A stretch of 64,000 bases of DNA from Microbacterium sp. C7(2022) (GTDB taxonomy: Bacteria; Actinomycetota; Actinomycetes; Actinomycetales; Microbacteriaceae), in contig NZ_JAPEHV010000007.1 in NCBI RefSeq assembly GCF_028823665.1, positions 57,929 to 121,928 on the forward strand, written 5' to 3'. Below are positions 26,307-35,318 of the stretch, in pieces (the stretch's first letter is position 1; the number at the start of each line of letters is the position of its first letter). Under the pieces are notes generated by a model. The model was not told where the DNA came from. It worked only from the letters and a program-made list of their open reading frames with translations, and ran no database searches. Position numbers and translations under genes: made by a program.

Positions 26307-27439
26307 CCGACTTCTCTGCGCTCGGGTTTGATCCCGCCCCCGGCGATGTGGGTGTGCTTGACGGGTATGTCGACTCGTTGACGGCCGGATGCGACGGTGT
26401 CGATGACGCCCTCGCGATGTTCGATGGTGATGACGACGCCGCGTGGGTGGGGCAGTCGGCCACGGCGTTCCGCGCCACGATGAGCGAAGACTTCCGCCCG
26501 CACTTGGCCGACACCGGCGAAGCGCTGCGGACCTCTCGCAATGCATTGCGCACGTGGTCAACCCAGCTCGCCGGCTACCAGCAGCGGGCTGCGACGCTGG
26601 CCGAGCGTGCACAGGCCGCCACGACCCGTATCTCGTCGTGTGAGAGCTCTCACGCCGCCGCTCTGCGCCATCGAGATGACGAAGATGCCGACCCGGATGC
26701 CGTGTCGAACGCCTTCGCCGCGCTGAACTCGGCGCAGGGCGAACTCGAAGACATCCGTGGCGAGGCCCGCCTTCTGAAGCTCGAAGTGGACGACGACGCC
26801 AGCGCGGCCGCGCATGCGCTGAACGATGCGGGCAGCATCCTGGCGGACTACAAGGGCAACCGCTTCTCGAACTTCCTGAGCGACATCGGCAGCGGCCTGG
26901 CTGACTTCGGCAACTGGATGATGGACAACGTCGTTCCCATCCTCGAAGACATCCTTCGAGCTGCGTTGCCGATCATCGCGATCCTGTCCATCTTCATCCC
27001 TGCGCTGGGCCCCATCGCTCTGGGGATCTCGATCGCGCTCGTCGCGATCGACGGACTGCAGGCGCTGACGGGGCGCGGTTCCTGGCAAGAGTTTGCGGTG
27101 GGAGCCGTCGGCCTCGCCGCAGGTGGTCTGCTCGGGGTGGCCGCGAAGACCTTGATCGGCCCAGGTGGACAGGTTCTCCTCCCCACCATCCAGGGCATGA
27201 CCCCGGCGATGGCCGGAGGCGGCGGCGCAGCTGCTGGCTCGCTGACCGTGGCGTTGAACGTCAACATGCAGAACATGGTGGCGAACACGTACTGGATGAC
27301 GAACACCGCCAAGGGTGCGGTGGATGACTCACAGAGCTTCATCGAGAGCTTGGGTGGCCCGTGGGAGAACCTGCGCGAGCGGGTGACGAACACGGTGCGC
27401 GGTGACGGTCCGAAGACGGATGAGGAGCTGCGCGCGTGA
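26303..27439 (+). CDS. Putative type VII secretion substrate with WXG motif and hydrophobic hairpin, cassette 2
   Basis: 378 residues. The N-terminal ~110 residues form a WXG/LXG-like helical domain (FDPAPGDVGVLDGYVDSL and AAWVGQSATAFRATM, with a clear W-V-G). A coiled region to about 190 leads to hydrophobic segments at about 215-250 (LPIIAILSIFIPALGPIALGISIALVAIDG) and a Gly/Ala-rich stretch at 268-320. The tail (about 330-378) is polar. No enzyme motif is seen. Architecture parallels the cassette 1 protein at 22287, though the sequences have diverged. A membrane-acting effector is possible but unproven. Confidence 0.6.
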   Translation: MTDFSALGFDPAPGDVGVLDGYVDSLTAGCDGVDDALAMFDGDDDAAWVGQSATAFRATMSEDFRPHLADTGEALRTSRNALRTWSTQLAGYQQRAATLAERAQAATTRISSCESSHAAALRHRDDEDADPDAVSNAFAALNSAQGELEDIRGEARLLKLEVDDDASAAAHALNDAGSILADYKGNRFSNFLSDIGSGLADFGNWMMDNVVPILEDILRAALPIIAILSIFIPALGPIALGISIALVAIDGLQALTGRGSWQEFAVGAVGLAAGGLLGVAAKTLIGPGGQVLLPTIQGMTPAMAGGGGAAAGSLTVALNVNMQNMVANTYWMTNTAKGAVDDSQSFIESLGGPWENLRERVTNTVRGDGPKTDEELRA

Positions 27440-28065
27440 GTGATGTCATGGCCGAGGGTGCCGCGCCGCACCGTGTATGGCAGCGACTGCCGCAGGGCTG
27501 GATCGAGTTCACGGCGTTCGGTGACCGCACCCCCGACGAGTGGCTCGAGTGGTACCTGACCTCCGCCGAGGGGTGGATGCCGGATGAGGCGCGGTCTGCG
27601 ATCATCGATGGATTCCGTTCGGGGGTGGCCGCGTTCGGTGGCTCCGCGTTCGATTTCGCGGGTGTGATGATCACCCCCGGTGACCGACCCGCTGTCACGT
27701 TTCTCTGCACCAACGCTGTGCTGGCCACGCAGGGCCGAGGCGAAGCATCCGAGTTCCATCGCTTCTTCCCCTTGGCGCGGTTCGGTCAGGATTCGGTTGC
27801 TGAGACCTTCACGGCACCCGACGGCCGAGTGGGCACGGTATCCAGCGGTGTGCAGAACGTCGGTGGCAGTGACGTCGTCATCAGTGTGGGGGAGATGCGA
27901 CTGGTGGGCGATGCGGGCAGCGTCATGGTGATGGGCGTGTGCTCTGATCCCGAGCGGCGCGCGGAACTCGCCCTGCAAACCGCGTTCGCTCTCCTCACGA
28001 CGCACGTCCTCCCCGAGGGGGTCGAGCCGCCAGATCTGTCCGACGCGCAGACTCACAGCGCGTAG
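27436..28065 (+). CDS. Uncharacterised LpqN/Mog1-like protein, cassette 2
   Basis: 209 residues, GTG start overlapping the previous stop. It begins WQRLPQGWIEFTAFGDRTPDEWLEWYL, followed by AGVMITPGDRPAVTFL, then VVISVGEMRLVGDAGSVMVMGVCSDPERRAELALQTAFALL. The 'LPxGW' opening, paired strands and final helix match the protein at 23544. No signal peptide. Likely the same role in cassette 2 as its counterpart in cassette 1; identity is unknown. Confidence 0.55.
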   Translation: MSDVMAEGAAPHRVWQRLPQGWIEFTAFGDRTPDEWLEWYLTSAEGWMPDEARSAIIDGFRSGVAAFGGSAFDFAGVMITPGDRPAVTFLCTNAVLATQGRGEASEFHRFFPLARFGQDSVAETFTAPDGRVGTVSSGVQNVGGSDVVISVGEMRLVGDAGSVMVMGVCSDPERRAELALQTAFALLTTHVLPEGVEPPDLSDAQTHSA

Positions 28066-28068
28066 CGT
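28063..28068 (+). promoter_or_regulatory. -10 box TAGCGT inside cassette 2
   Basis: TAGCGT overlaps the stop codon of the previous gene (28063-28065) and lies 7 nt before ATG 28076. Confidence 0.4.
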
Positions 28069-28075
28069 TGCGGGT

Positions 28076-28741
28076 ATGGCTATTCCGCTCATCCTCGACG
28101 ACTCCCGTGCCTACCTGGCAGGACCGGTTGCCGAAGCCGATACGCACTCGGCTGACCGCGCGGTCGGGCAATTGCGTGCGGACTATGAGCGCTGGGCCCG
28201 TCTGGGGCTGGGACTCCTCGGTTTCACGGGGGCGATCCTCGGGGCATTCTTCGGGGTCGGACTGATCGGCGCGATGCTCGAGCCGGGTCCTCCGGTGGGA
28301 GTGATCGACATCGTGATTCTTGTGGTGGCGTGGGCGATCACTCTCGCATCCGCTGTGCTGTTGGTCCGCCTGTGGCAGTCGGGTCGCGCTCTCACCAGGG
28401 CTGCGAAGCAGTGGATGAGGGCGCCGTACATCCTCGGCGGGCGGCAGCGGACGGGGGCCGGCTGGGTCACCGCGAGGACGATCAACCTTGAGCCGCGCAT
28501 TCTCGTTCGCAACATCACGGCGACGCTCGCTGTCCTTCTGTCGCTCTTCGGCATCGCCCCCGCCATACGCGACATGGTGGAGGGGAACTTCGACGGGTTC
28601 TCTGCCTCGATGCTCGTTGCTGGGTTCATCGCCCTCGCGTGCGGGATCGGCCAGATGGGTGGAGTCATCACGCTCGTTTCCGGCGCGTCCGAGGCGGATC
28701 CGCTCTGGGTGCGCATCCGCTCGTCTCTCGCGAAGGACTGA
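28076..28741 (+). CDS. Four-helix membrane protein, cassette 2 only
   Basis: 221 residues with hydrophobic segments near 42-65, 72-98, 142-162 and 172-195, separated by a basic loop containing ALTRAAKQWMRAPYILGGRQRTG. N- and C-termini should be cytosolic. I know no family for it and cassette 1 has no counterpart, so it may be specific to this substrate, for example an immunity protein. It probably has its own leaderless promoter. Confidence 0.55.
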   Translation: MAIPLILDDSRAYLAGPVAEADTHSADRAVGQLRADYERWARLGLGLLGFTGAILGAFFGVGLIGAMLEPGPPVGVIDIVILVVAWAITLASAVLLVRLWQSGRALTRAAKQWMRAPYILGGRQRTGAGWVTARTINLEPRILVRNITATLAVLLSLFGIAPAIRDMVEGNFDGFSASMLVAGFIALACGIGQMGGVITLVSGASEADPLWVRIRSSLAKD

Positions 28742-28773
28742 GTCGTTCGCACGCCCATGGAAAGATGGCTCGC

Positions 28774-29556
28774 GTGAGTGCGCGCCCGCTGAACCCGTTG
28801 GTTGACGAAGCTGACACATGGGGAACGGACGAGTGGTGGCGTCTCGAACTGCGCTCGTTCGATGACGCACCCAACGCTCAGCTCCAGCTTGCGATGCTCG
28901 GGCCGAAGGCGGCGTGGACAACCGAGTACGGTGGACGCCCGTCGGTGGGTGGATGCCTGCAGACCCTGGCGTACATCGTGGCTGTTGCGGCGCCGACCGT
29001 GGGCGCCGCGTGGATGTTGCGCTGGTTCTTCGTCGACGAGGGTTCTCTTCCTTTGGTATTTGCCGCGGTGATGACGCTGGTGAGCCTTCTGGTCACCGTG
29101 CCCGATCTTGTGACGGAGGCCCGGAGGCCGCGAGCGATCGCCATGAATGTCGTGCGCCGCGTCAGCCTGGTCCACGTCGTTCCCGCAGCGGTCACGATCG
29201 CCATCACTCTCAGCGCAGTCGCGACGGGTCGGTACGACGCCGAGGTCGACGCGTCGCTCTTGTGGCTGCTCCCCGTGGTGGCGGACCTCGTGATCTTCAT
29301 CGTGAAGTGGGTCCGCGGCTCGGCATCGAAGAACGGTCCGCAGAATCCGTTGGAGAACCTCGAGTGGAGCGTGCGCGAGATCGACGATTCGGTCAAACTA
29401 CGCATCCGCGCGGCTCGCGATGAAGCGATCCGGCGGCTGGAGTCGCAGAACAAGATTGATCACGACACCGCGACGCGTGCGCTCGAAACCGAGCTCGGGC
29501 AGCTCGCCTTGACCCTCGCGCCGGAAGGTCGTTCGGGGTTCTATCCCGCGCAGTGA
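28774..29556 (+). CDS. Membrane protein closing cassette 2 (paralogue of 24757-25539)
   Basis: 260 residues if started at GTG 28774, which has GGAAAG 9 nt upstream and gives the same length as its paralogue; ATG 28765 is three codons earlier. N-terminal [13 protein letters not shown], four hydrophobic segments (about 65-88, 93-113, 130-152, 164-182), and a cytosolic helical tail with many charged residues ([17 protein letters not shown]). See the cassette 1 protein for the comparison. It is the last gene before a stem-loop and the DNA-repair genes. Confidence 0.6.
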   Translation: MSARPLNPLVDEADTWGTDEWWRLELRSFDDAPNAQLQLAMLGPKAAWTTEYGGRPSVGGCLQTLAYIVAVAAPTVGAAWMLRWFFVDEGSLPLVFAAVMTLVSLLVTVPDLVTEARRPRAIAMNVVRRVSLVHVVPAAVTIAITLSAVATGRYDAEVDASLLWLLPVVADLVIFIVKWVRGSASKNGPQNPLENLEWSVREIDDSVKLRIRAARDEAIRRLESQNKIDHDTATRALETELGQLALTLAPEGRSGFYPAQ

Positions 29557-29564
29557 TGTCCGAT

Positions 29565-29586
29565 TTCCGCGAGCCAGCGCGCGGAA
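29565..29586 (+). terminator. Stem-loop at end of type VII locus
   Basis: TTCCGCG (29565-29571) pairs with CGCGGAA (29580-29586), 8-nt loop, 8 bp after the last cassette gene. Confidence 0.4.
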
Positions 29587-29605
29587 GGCGTGTCAGTCTA
29601 GGGGT

Positions 29606-31159
29606 GTGAGCATCCCGAGCATGACCTTCGACGAGCGGTACCGCGCCATCGATGCGCGCGACGCTCGCTTCGACGGCCAGTTCGTGACGGCGGTCGCCTC
29701 GACGCACATCTACTGTCGCCCGAGCTGCCCGGCCCGCACACCCAAGCCGTCGAACGTGACCTTCTACCCGACGAGCGCGGCCGCGCACGAAGCCGGCTAC
29801 CGCGCCTGCAAGCGTTGCCTGCCCGAGGCTGCCCCGGGGTCACCACAGTGGAATCTGCGCGGCGATACTGCGGGCCGAGCGATGCGCCTCATCGCCGATG
29901 GTGTGGTCGAGCGCGAGGGGGTTCCCGGGCTGGCGCGGCGCCTCGGCTATTCGACGCGCCACCTTACGCGCGTGCTCACCGCCGAACTCGGGGCCGGCCC
30001 GTTGGCGCTTGCCCGCGCGCATCGCGCGCACACGGCGCGCATGCTGCTCGTCGGAACAGACATGCCGGCCGCCGACGTCGCCTTCTCGGCCGGTTTCGCC
30101 AGTGTTCGCCAGTTCAACGAAACCGTGCGTGAGGTCTTCGACATGACGCCCCTCGATCTGCGCGCGCGCCGGTCGATGCGGCACGCGACACCTATTGCGT
30201 CAGAACTCGCGCCGGGAGCGATCAACCTCACGTTGCCTCATCGTGGTCCGCTCGACGCGCGGGGGATCTTCGCGTGGATGTCTGCTCGCGCCGTCGCCGG
30301 GGTAGAGACGGCGACCGACGAGAGCTTCGCGCGGACGCTGCTGTTGGACGGCGGCCCGGCGTGGTTCGAGATCCGCATCGGCGCGGACGAGCGAGTACGC
30401 CTGCGTGCGAAGGTCACGCACATGCGAGACCTCCCGGTGCTCGTCACACGCGCGCGTCGCCTGTTCGACCTTGACGCGGACCCGCTCGCTGTCGACGGCG
30501 CGCTGGCGCGGCATCCAGAACTCACCGCGTCGGTGGCGCGCGTCCCGGGCATCCGCGTGCCCGGGGCGGCCGACCCGCACGAGATGCTGATCCGCGCCAT
30601 GATCGGGCAGCAGATCACGGTCGCGGCGGCACGCACCGCGCTCACGGTACTCACGGATACGCTCGGCGCGCCGGTAGAGGGCTTCGAGAATGAGCGGCTC
30701 TTCCCGACGATGGCCGCCATCGCCGAGCGTGGGCACCAGGTGCTCCGTGGCCCGGCGGCGCGCATCCGGGCGATCGCAGGAGCGGCGGCCGCGCTCGCCG
30801 ATGGCACCCTGACCCTGACCACCGGCGACGATTCCGCCGAGCAACGTGCGGCTCTCCTGGCAATGCCGGGCATCGGCCCGTGGACCGCCGACTACGTGCG
30901 CATGCGTGTGCTCGGCGACCCCGACGTGACGCTGCCGGGCGATGTCGCCGTGCGCGCGGGCGCTGCTGCGTGCGGCATCCCCTCCGAACCGAAGCCGTTC
31001 GGCGAATGGGCCGCGCGCACCGCCCCGTGGCGCAGCTACATGACCGCGCACCTGTGGCGCAACGCGCCCGTGCGCGCGCCGCGAAACCGATCCGCGCAGC
31101 GCCCGGCCGCGGCATCCATACCCGCTTCTGACCCCACACTCTTCGAGGAGGCCCCATGA
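29606..31159 (+). CDS. Ada-AlkA fusion: methylphosphotriester sensor / AraC-type regulator / 3-methyladenine DNA glycosylase
   Basis: 517 residues. Residues 1-80 are an Ada zinc domain with Cys37, Cys41, Cys68 and Cys71, Cys37 being the methyl acceptor in Ada. Residues about 90-185 are an AraC helix-turn-helix ([38 protein letters not shown]). Residues about 195-300 match the AlkA N-terminal domain, and the rest an HhH-GPD glycosylase with [24 protein letters not shown] and the catalytic Asp446 in LPGD. Thus it senses alkyl damage, acts as transcription factor and excises alkylated bases. It overlaps ogt by 4 bp. The start is GTG 29606; ATG 29621 is an alternative. Confidence 0.9.
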   Translation: MSIPSMTFDERYRAIDARDARFDGQFVTAVASTHIYCRPSCPARTPKPSNVTFYPTSAAAHEAGYRACKRCLPEAAPGSPQWNLRGDTAGRAMRLIADGVVEREGVPGLARRLGYSTRHLTRVLTAELGAGPLALARAHRAHTARMLLVGTDMPAADVAFSAGFASVRQFNETVREVFDMTPLDLRARRSMRHATPIASELAPGAINLTLPHRGPLDARGIFAWMSARAVAGVETATDESFARTLLLDGGPAWFEIRIGADERVRLRAKVTHMRDLPVLVTRARRLFDLDADPLAVDGALARHPELTASVARVPGIRVPGAADPHEMLIRAMIGQQITVAAARTALTVLTDTLGAPVEGFENERLFPTMAAIAERGHQVLRGPAARIRAIAGAAAALADGTLTLTTGDDSAEQRAALLAMPGIGPWTADYVRMRVLGDPDVTLPGDVAVRAGAAACGIPSEPKPFGEWAARTAPWRSYMTAHLWRNAPVRAPRNRSAQRPAAASIPASDPTLFEEAP

Positions 31160-31662
31160 CTGCCGCGACTCTGCAGACGATCGAGACCCCGGACGGCGCA
31201 TTCACCCTCATCGCCGACTCGACGGGCGCGGTACTTGCCTCGGGTTGGTCGGCTGACCCCGACGCGGTGCTCGCGCGCATCCGGCCGGCCCTGCGCCCTG
31301 ACACCGTGCGCGAGGGGGAGACGGATGCCGCGTCCGCCGTCGCCGCGTATTACGCCGGCGACCTCGCGGCCATCGACACGGTGCGAGTCGAGCAGGGAGG
31401 CACCGACATGCAGCGCGCCGGCTGGGAGGCATTGCGACGAATTCAGCCCGGGCACCCGCTCACGTACGCGGAGTTCGCCGCCGCACTGGGGTCTGCGAAC
31501 GCGGTGCGGGCCGCGGCATCCATCTGTGCAAAGAACGCGCCCGCGCTGTTCGTTCCCTGCCACCGGGTGCTGCGCACCGGGGGAGCGCTCGGCGGATTCG
31601 CGTGGGGCGTCGAGGTGAAGCGAGCGCTCCTCGACCGCGAGAGCGGCCACGCGCTGGTCTGA
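31156..31662 (+). CDS. ogt: Methylated-DNA-[protein]-cysteine S-methyltransferase
   Basis: 168 residues. It repairs O6-methylguanine by moving the methyl group to Cys135 in LFVPCHRVL. The helix-turn-helix-like region [29 protein letters not shown] and the final [18 protein letters not shown] are as in Ogt. Start ATG overlaps the stop of the Ada-AlkA gene (ATGA), so the pair makes a complete adaptive-response operon in which the methyltransferase domain of enteric Ada is a separate protein. It ends 19 bp from the end of the convergent oxidoreductase gene. Confidence 0.93.
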   Translation: MTAATLQTIETPDGAFTLIADSTGAVLASGWSADPDAVLARIRPALRPDTVREGETDAASAVAAYYAGDLAAIDTVRVEQGGTDMQRAGWEALRRIQPGHPLTYAEFAAALGSANAVRAAASICAKNAPALFVPCHRVLRTGGALGGFAWGVEVKRALLDRESGHALV

Positions 31663-31681
31663 GGGCTGAGCGCTGAGGGGC

Positions 31682-33112
31682 TCAGGGCCGGCCGTACGCT
31701 TCGAGCCAGCGCAACCACACCTCGCTGACCGTGGGGTAGGGCGGCACGGCGTGCCACAGGCGTTCGACCGGCACCTCGCCGACGATCGCGATGGTCGCCG
31801 AGTGCAGCAGCTCGGCCACATCGGGGCCGACGAACGTGGCACCCACCAGCACCCCGCGATCCTCGTCGAAGACGGCACGCGACATGCCCTGGTAGTCATC
31901 GGAGTGGGTGCTCGCTCCCGCAATCCACGACAGGTCGTAGTCGATCACTCGGATGCTGAGCCCTGCCTCCCGCGCGGCATCGGCCGTGAGCCCGACCGAC
32001 GCGACTTCGGGATCGGTGAAGGTCACCTGCGGCACGTGCGCGTGATCGGCCGTTGCCACGTGGGCACCCCATCGCGCGTCGTCGACGGGGTCACCCTTCG
32101 CTCGGGCGGCGATGGCGTCACCGGCGGCGCGGGCCTGGTACTTGCCCTGGTGCGTCAGCAGGGCTCGATGATTGACGTCGCCCACCGCGTACAGCCAGTC
32201 GGTCCCGTCGACGAGCATCGTGTCGTCGACGCTCAGCCAGTCGCCGGGGGTGAGGTCGATGTTCTCAAGCCCCAGGTCGCCCGTGCGCGGCGTGCGCCCC
32301 GTCGCCACCAGGACCTTCTCGGCGGTGATCTCGGAGCCATCCGACAGTGTCAGCGTCGCGGATCCTTCGGACGCATTGGCTGCGGGTGCCGCCGATGCAA
32401 CGGTGACGCCCGTGCGCACCTGCACGCCGGATTCGGTGAGGGATGCCGCCACCCGCTCGCCCGCGAAGGGTTCCATACCGCCCAGCAACGCTGACCGCGC
32501 GATCACCGAGACCGTCGAACCCAGGCTCGCGTAGGCGGTGGCCATCTCGACGGCGACGACCCCACCGCCGACGATCGCCAGCGACGCCGGCACCTCGCGG
32601 GCGCTCGTCGCTTCGCGGCTCGTCCAGGGGCCGATCTCGGCGAGCCCGGGGATGTCGGGAAGAAGCGCGGCCGAACCGGTCGCGACGGCCACCGCGTGCC
32701 GCGCGATGAGGTCGGTCACGGTGCCATCCTCTGCTCGTACCCGCACGCGCTTGTCCCCGGTGATCTCGGCGTGGCCGCGCACAAGGTCGATGCCGGCACC
32801 GCTCAGCCACTCCACCTGCGACGAATCATTCCATTCGTGCGTCACCGCATCGCGTCTGCGCAACACTCCGGCGACGTCGAGGGCCCCCGTGACGGGCTGC
32901 TTCGCGCCGTCAACGTCACGCGCCGCTCGTAGCGCTGCGCCGCTGCGCAGGAGCGCCTTGGACGGCATGCACGCCCAGTACGAGCATTCGCCGCCGACGA
33001 GTTCTGCTTCGACGATGACGGTCGACAGTCCGCCCTGCACGGCGCGGTCGGCGACGTTCTCGCCCACCGCTCCCGCGCCGATCACGATGAGGTCATACGC
33101 GCGTTCGCTCAT
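31682..33112 (-). CDS. FAD/NAD(P) disulfide oxidoreductase family protein (dihydrolipoamide/mercuric reductase-like)
   Basis: 476 residues. An N-terminal FAD dinucleotide motif ([18 protein letters not shown]), a redox pair Cys-X4-Cys in [15 protein letters not shown], a central NAD(P) motif ([22 protein letters not shown]), an [14 protein letters not shown] stretch and the C-terminal dimer domain with [12 protein letters not shown]. The usual C-terminal His-X-x-x-x-Glu acid-base pair of lipoamide dehydrogenases is not evident (end is [14 protein letters not shown]), so substrate is open. The ATG is 6 nt from TACGGT on the minus strand; CCGTAG/CTACGG (33120-33136) can form a hairpin over that box. 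Confidence 0.82.
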   Translation of the reverse strand: MSERAYDLIVIGAGAVGENVADRAVQGGLSTVIVEAELVGGECSYWACMPSKALLRSGAALRAARDVDGAKQPVTGALDVAGVLRRRDAVTHEWNDSSQVEWLSGAGIDLVRGHAEITGDKRVRVRAEDGTVTDLIARHAVAVATGSAALLPDIPGLAEIGPWTSREATSAREVPASLAIVGGGVVAVEMATAYASLGSTVSVIARSALLGGMEPFAGERVAASLTESGVQVRTGVTVASAAPAANASEGSATLTLSDGSEITAEKVLVATGRTPRTGDLGLENIDLTPGDWLSVDDTMLVDGTDWLYAVGDVNHRALLTHQGKYQARAAGDAIAARAKGDPVDDARWGAHVATADHAHVPQVTFTDPEVASVGLTADAAREAGLSIRVIDYDLSWIAGASTHSDDYQGMSRAVFDEDRGVLVGATFVGPDVAELLHSATIAIVGEVPVERLWHAVPPYPTVSEVWLRWLEAYGRP

Positions 33113-33118
33113 CGCCTC

Positions 33119-33124
33119 ACCGTA
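33119..33124 (-). promoter_or_regulatory. -10 box TACGGT of the disulfide oxidoreductase gene
   Basis: Minus-strand TACGGT, 6 nt from the ATG, inside the small inverted repeat 33120-33136. Confidence 0.4.
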
Positions 33125-33173
33125 GTCCGGCTACGGGGGAGGAGGGGCGGGCGCGGCATCCCGAACTTCTTTC

Positions 33174-33203
33174 TTGCACTCAGCGAATACTCAGGTCTAG
33201 GCT
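33174..33203 (+). promoter_or_regulatory. Promoter of the ABC exporter operon
   Basis: TTGCAC (33174-33179), 18-bp spacer, TAGGCT (33198-33203): the best matched -35/-10 pair in the window. The start near 33210 leaves a leader of about 290 nt before the first exporter gene, containing the leader ORF. Confidence 0.6.
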
Positions 33204-33274
33204 GGAGGGCTGTCGCGATCAACCCTCGTGGGGGATCGCGCGGCCCCGTCCGCTCTCACTCTCAGGAGGATGCC

Positions 33275-33355
33275 ATGTTCCAGGTCGCTCTCGTCGCAAA
33301 GACCGCTGTCATCCTCGGTGGGACCGGGACGCGTCGCCCTTTCCCGCGTCACTGA
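33275..33355 (+). CDS. Leader ORF of 26 codons upstream of ABC exporter
   Basis: ATG at 33275 preceded by a near-perfect AGGAGG (33264-33269) and followed by 25 codons to TGA at 33353. The peptide begins [18 protein letters not shown] and ends with a basic, Pro-containing RRPFPRH. It has no known family. A strong ribosome binding site on a tiny ORF, inside a long leader of a drug-exporter-type operon, is the arrangement of regulatory leader peptides that sense ribosome stalling by antibiotics. Small hairpins (CCGGC/GCCGG with loop ATAAC around 33385-33400) follow before the exporter gene. Role is inferred. Confidence 0.5.
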   Translation: MFQVALVAKTAVILGGTGTRRPFPRH

Positions 33356-33497
33356 TCTGACGCGCTCGATTCGGTCCACGCTTCCGGCATAACGCCGGCT
33401 CCTCAACGTTCTCTTCTGCGGGCGGCTCTCTTGTCGCCGCGCTCACCGCGGGCACACTGCCGCTCGCACCCTCGTCATCTCGGCTCCCACAAGGATC

Positions 33498-35318
33498 ATG
33501 ACCACTACTGACTCTTCTCGCCCCAGACTCTCGACTCCGCGCGCGCTCGCGCGGCTGATTCCCTTCGCCAAGCCCGTCCTGCCGCGCCTCGGGCTCGGTG
33601 CCGCGAGCGCCCTGGCAGCCAGCCTGCTCGCCCTCGCAATCCCTCTCGTTCTCGAGGCGATCGTCGGCGGCCCGATCGCATCCGGCGACCCCGCCGCGAT
33701 CGCGTGGGGTGCCGCTGGCGTGCTGGCGCTCGGACTCGCCGAAGCGCTCATGGTGTGGTTGCGCCGCTTCTTCGTGCTTGGACCCGCGACGATGGTCGAG
33801 TACGACCTGCGCCACACGTTCTACCAGCGGCTGCAGCGACTGCCGGTCGCGTTCCACGACCGCTGGCAGTCGGGCCAGCTGCTCAGCCGCATGATGCAAG
33901 ACATCAGCATGCTGCGCCGCTGGCTCGCCTTCGGCCTCGTGCTGCTCGTCGTGAACGTGCTCACGATCGTCGTCGGAACAGTTCTACTCTTCCGCTGGCA
34001 CTGGCTGCTCGGCACCATCTTCCTCGTCACTTCTGCACCCCTGTGGTACGCGGGGTACCGCTTCGAGAAGCGATACGGCACGCTCGCGCGACAGAGCCAA
34101 GACCAGGCCGGTGACTTGGCGACCTCGGTCGAAGAGAGCGTGCACGGCATCCGCGTTCTCAAGGCGTTCGGTCGGGGTAAGCACGCGCTGCGGAAGTTCA
34201 CCGCGCAGGCCGAGACGTTGCGCGAGACCGAGATCAGCAAGGCCCGCGCGGTCGGCAGGATCTGGTTCTGGCTGGTCCTGCTGCCCGACATCGCCTTCGC
34301 GCTGTGTCTGGGTGCGGGTGTGTACCTCGCCGCAGCGGGGCAGCTCGGCGTCGATGAGCTCATCGCCTTCTTCGCCATGGCAACCGTGCTGCGCTGGCCC
34401 ATGGAATCCATCGGATTCCTGTTCTCGTTCCTGCTGGATGCCCGCACGGCGACGGACCGCATCTTTGACGTGTTCGACGAGGAGAACCACATCGTCGACG
34501 CCGTCGACCCCGTCTCGATCGCGCACCCGCGCGGAGAGTTGGTGTTCGAGGGCGCACACTTCCGGTACCAGGATGCCGCTGCCAACGAGCGGGATCTGCT
34601 CGACGGCATCGACTTGGCGCTTCGACCGGGCGAGACGATGGCGCTCGTGGGTCTCACCGGAAGCGGCAAGACGACGCTCACCACTCTGCCCACTCGCCTC
34701 TACGACGTGACCGGCGGGCGCGTGACGCTCGACGGCGTCGACGTGCGCGACCTCACGCTGAAGGAACTGCGCACCCACATCGGGATGGCGTTCGAAGACG
34801 CCACGCTGTTCTCGCAGAGCGTGCGCGACAACGTGCTGCTCGGTCGCGAGGACCTCGCCCCGGGCAGTGCCGAGGCAGACGCCGTCCTGCGTGAGGCGCT
34901 TGCCGTCGCGCAGGCGGGCTTCGTCGACGACCTGCCCGACGGCGTCGACACGATCATCGGCGAAGAGGGCATGAGCCTGTCGGGTGGCCAGCGTCAGCGC
35001 CTCGCGCTGGCGCGAGCGGTCGCCGCGAGGCCGGCAGTACTCGTGCTCGACGACCCGCTGTCGGCCCTCGACGTCGACACCGAGGCGCTCGTGGAGGACG
35101 CCCTGCGCGAAGTGCTGAAGGACACCACCGCGCTGGTCGTGGCGCACCGTCCGTCGACGGTGATGCTCGCCGACCGTGTTGCGCTGCTCGAGGCCGGTAA
35201 GGTCACCGCCGTCGGGCCCCACGCCGAGCTGCTGCGCACGAGCGCGCACTACCGGCACGTGATCTCGAGTCTCGAAGATGAACAGACCCGCATGCGGGAG
35301 AGGGAGGTGAACCTGTGA
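33498..35318 (+). CDS. ABC exporter half-transporter, subunit with degenerate Walker B
   Basis: 606 residues: six membrane helices in the first ~320 residues, then an ATPase domain with Walker [13 protein letters not shown]-loop region, signature [11 protein letters not shown] and Walker [16 protein letters not shown], where Asp replaces the catalytic Glu. AAGGA precedes ATG 33498. The stop overlaps the GTG of the partner gene, so the two form a heterodimer. In such pairs (TM287/288, BmrCD type) one ATP site is inactive; this subunit supplies the degenerate Walker B. Export of lipids or drugs is likely; the substrate is unknown. Confidence 0.9.
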   Translation: MTTTDSSRPRLSTPRALARLIPFAKPVLPRLGLGAASALAASLLALAIPLVLEAIVGGPIASGDPAAIAWGAAGVLALGLAEALMVWLRRFFVLGPATMVEYDLRHTFYQRLQRLPVAFHDRWQSGQLLSRMMQDISMLRRWLAFGLVLLVVNVLTIVVGTVLLFRWHWLLGTIFLVTSAPLWYAGYRFEKRYGTLARQSQDQAGDLATSVEESVHGIRVLKAFGRGKHALRKFTAQAETLRETEISKARAVGRIWFWLVLLPDIAFALCLGAGVYLAAAGQLGVDELIAFFAMATVLRWPMESIGFLFSFLLDARTATDRIFDVFDEENHIVDAVDPVSIAHPRGELVFEGAHFRYQDAAANERDLLDGIDLALRPGETMALVGLTGSGKTTLTTLPTRLYDVTGGRVTLDGVDVRDLTLKELRTHIGMAFEDATLFSQSVRDNVLLGREDLAPGSAEADAVLREALAVAQAGFVDDLPDGVDTIIGEEGMSLSGGQRQRLALARAVAARPAVLVLDDPLSALDVDTEALVEDALREVLKDTTALVVAHRPSTVMLADRVALLEAGKVTAVGPHAELLRTSAHYRHVISSLEDEQTRMREREVNL

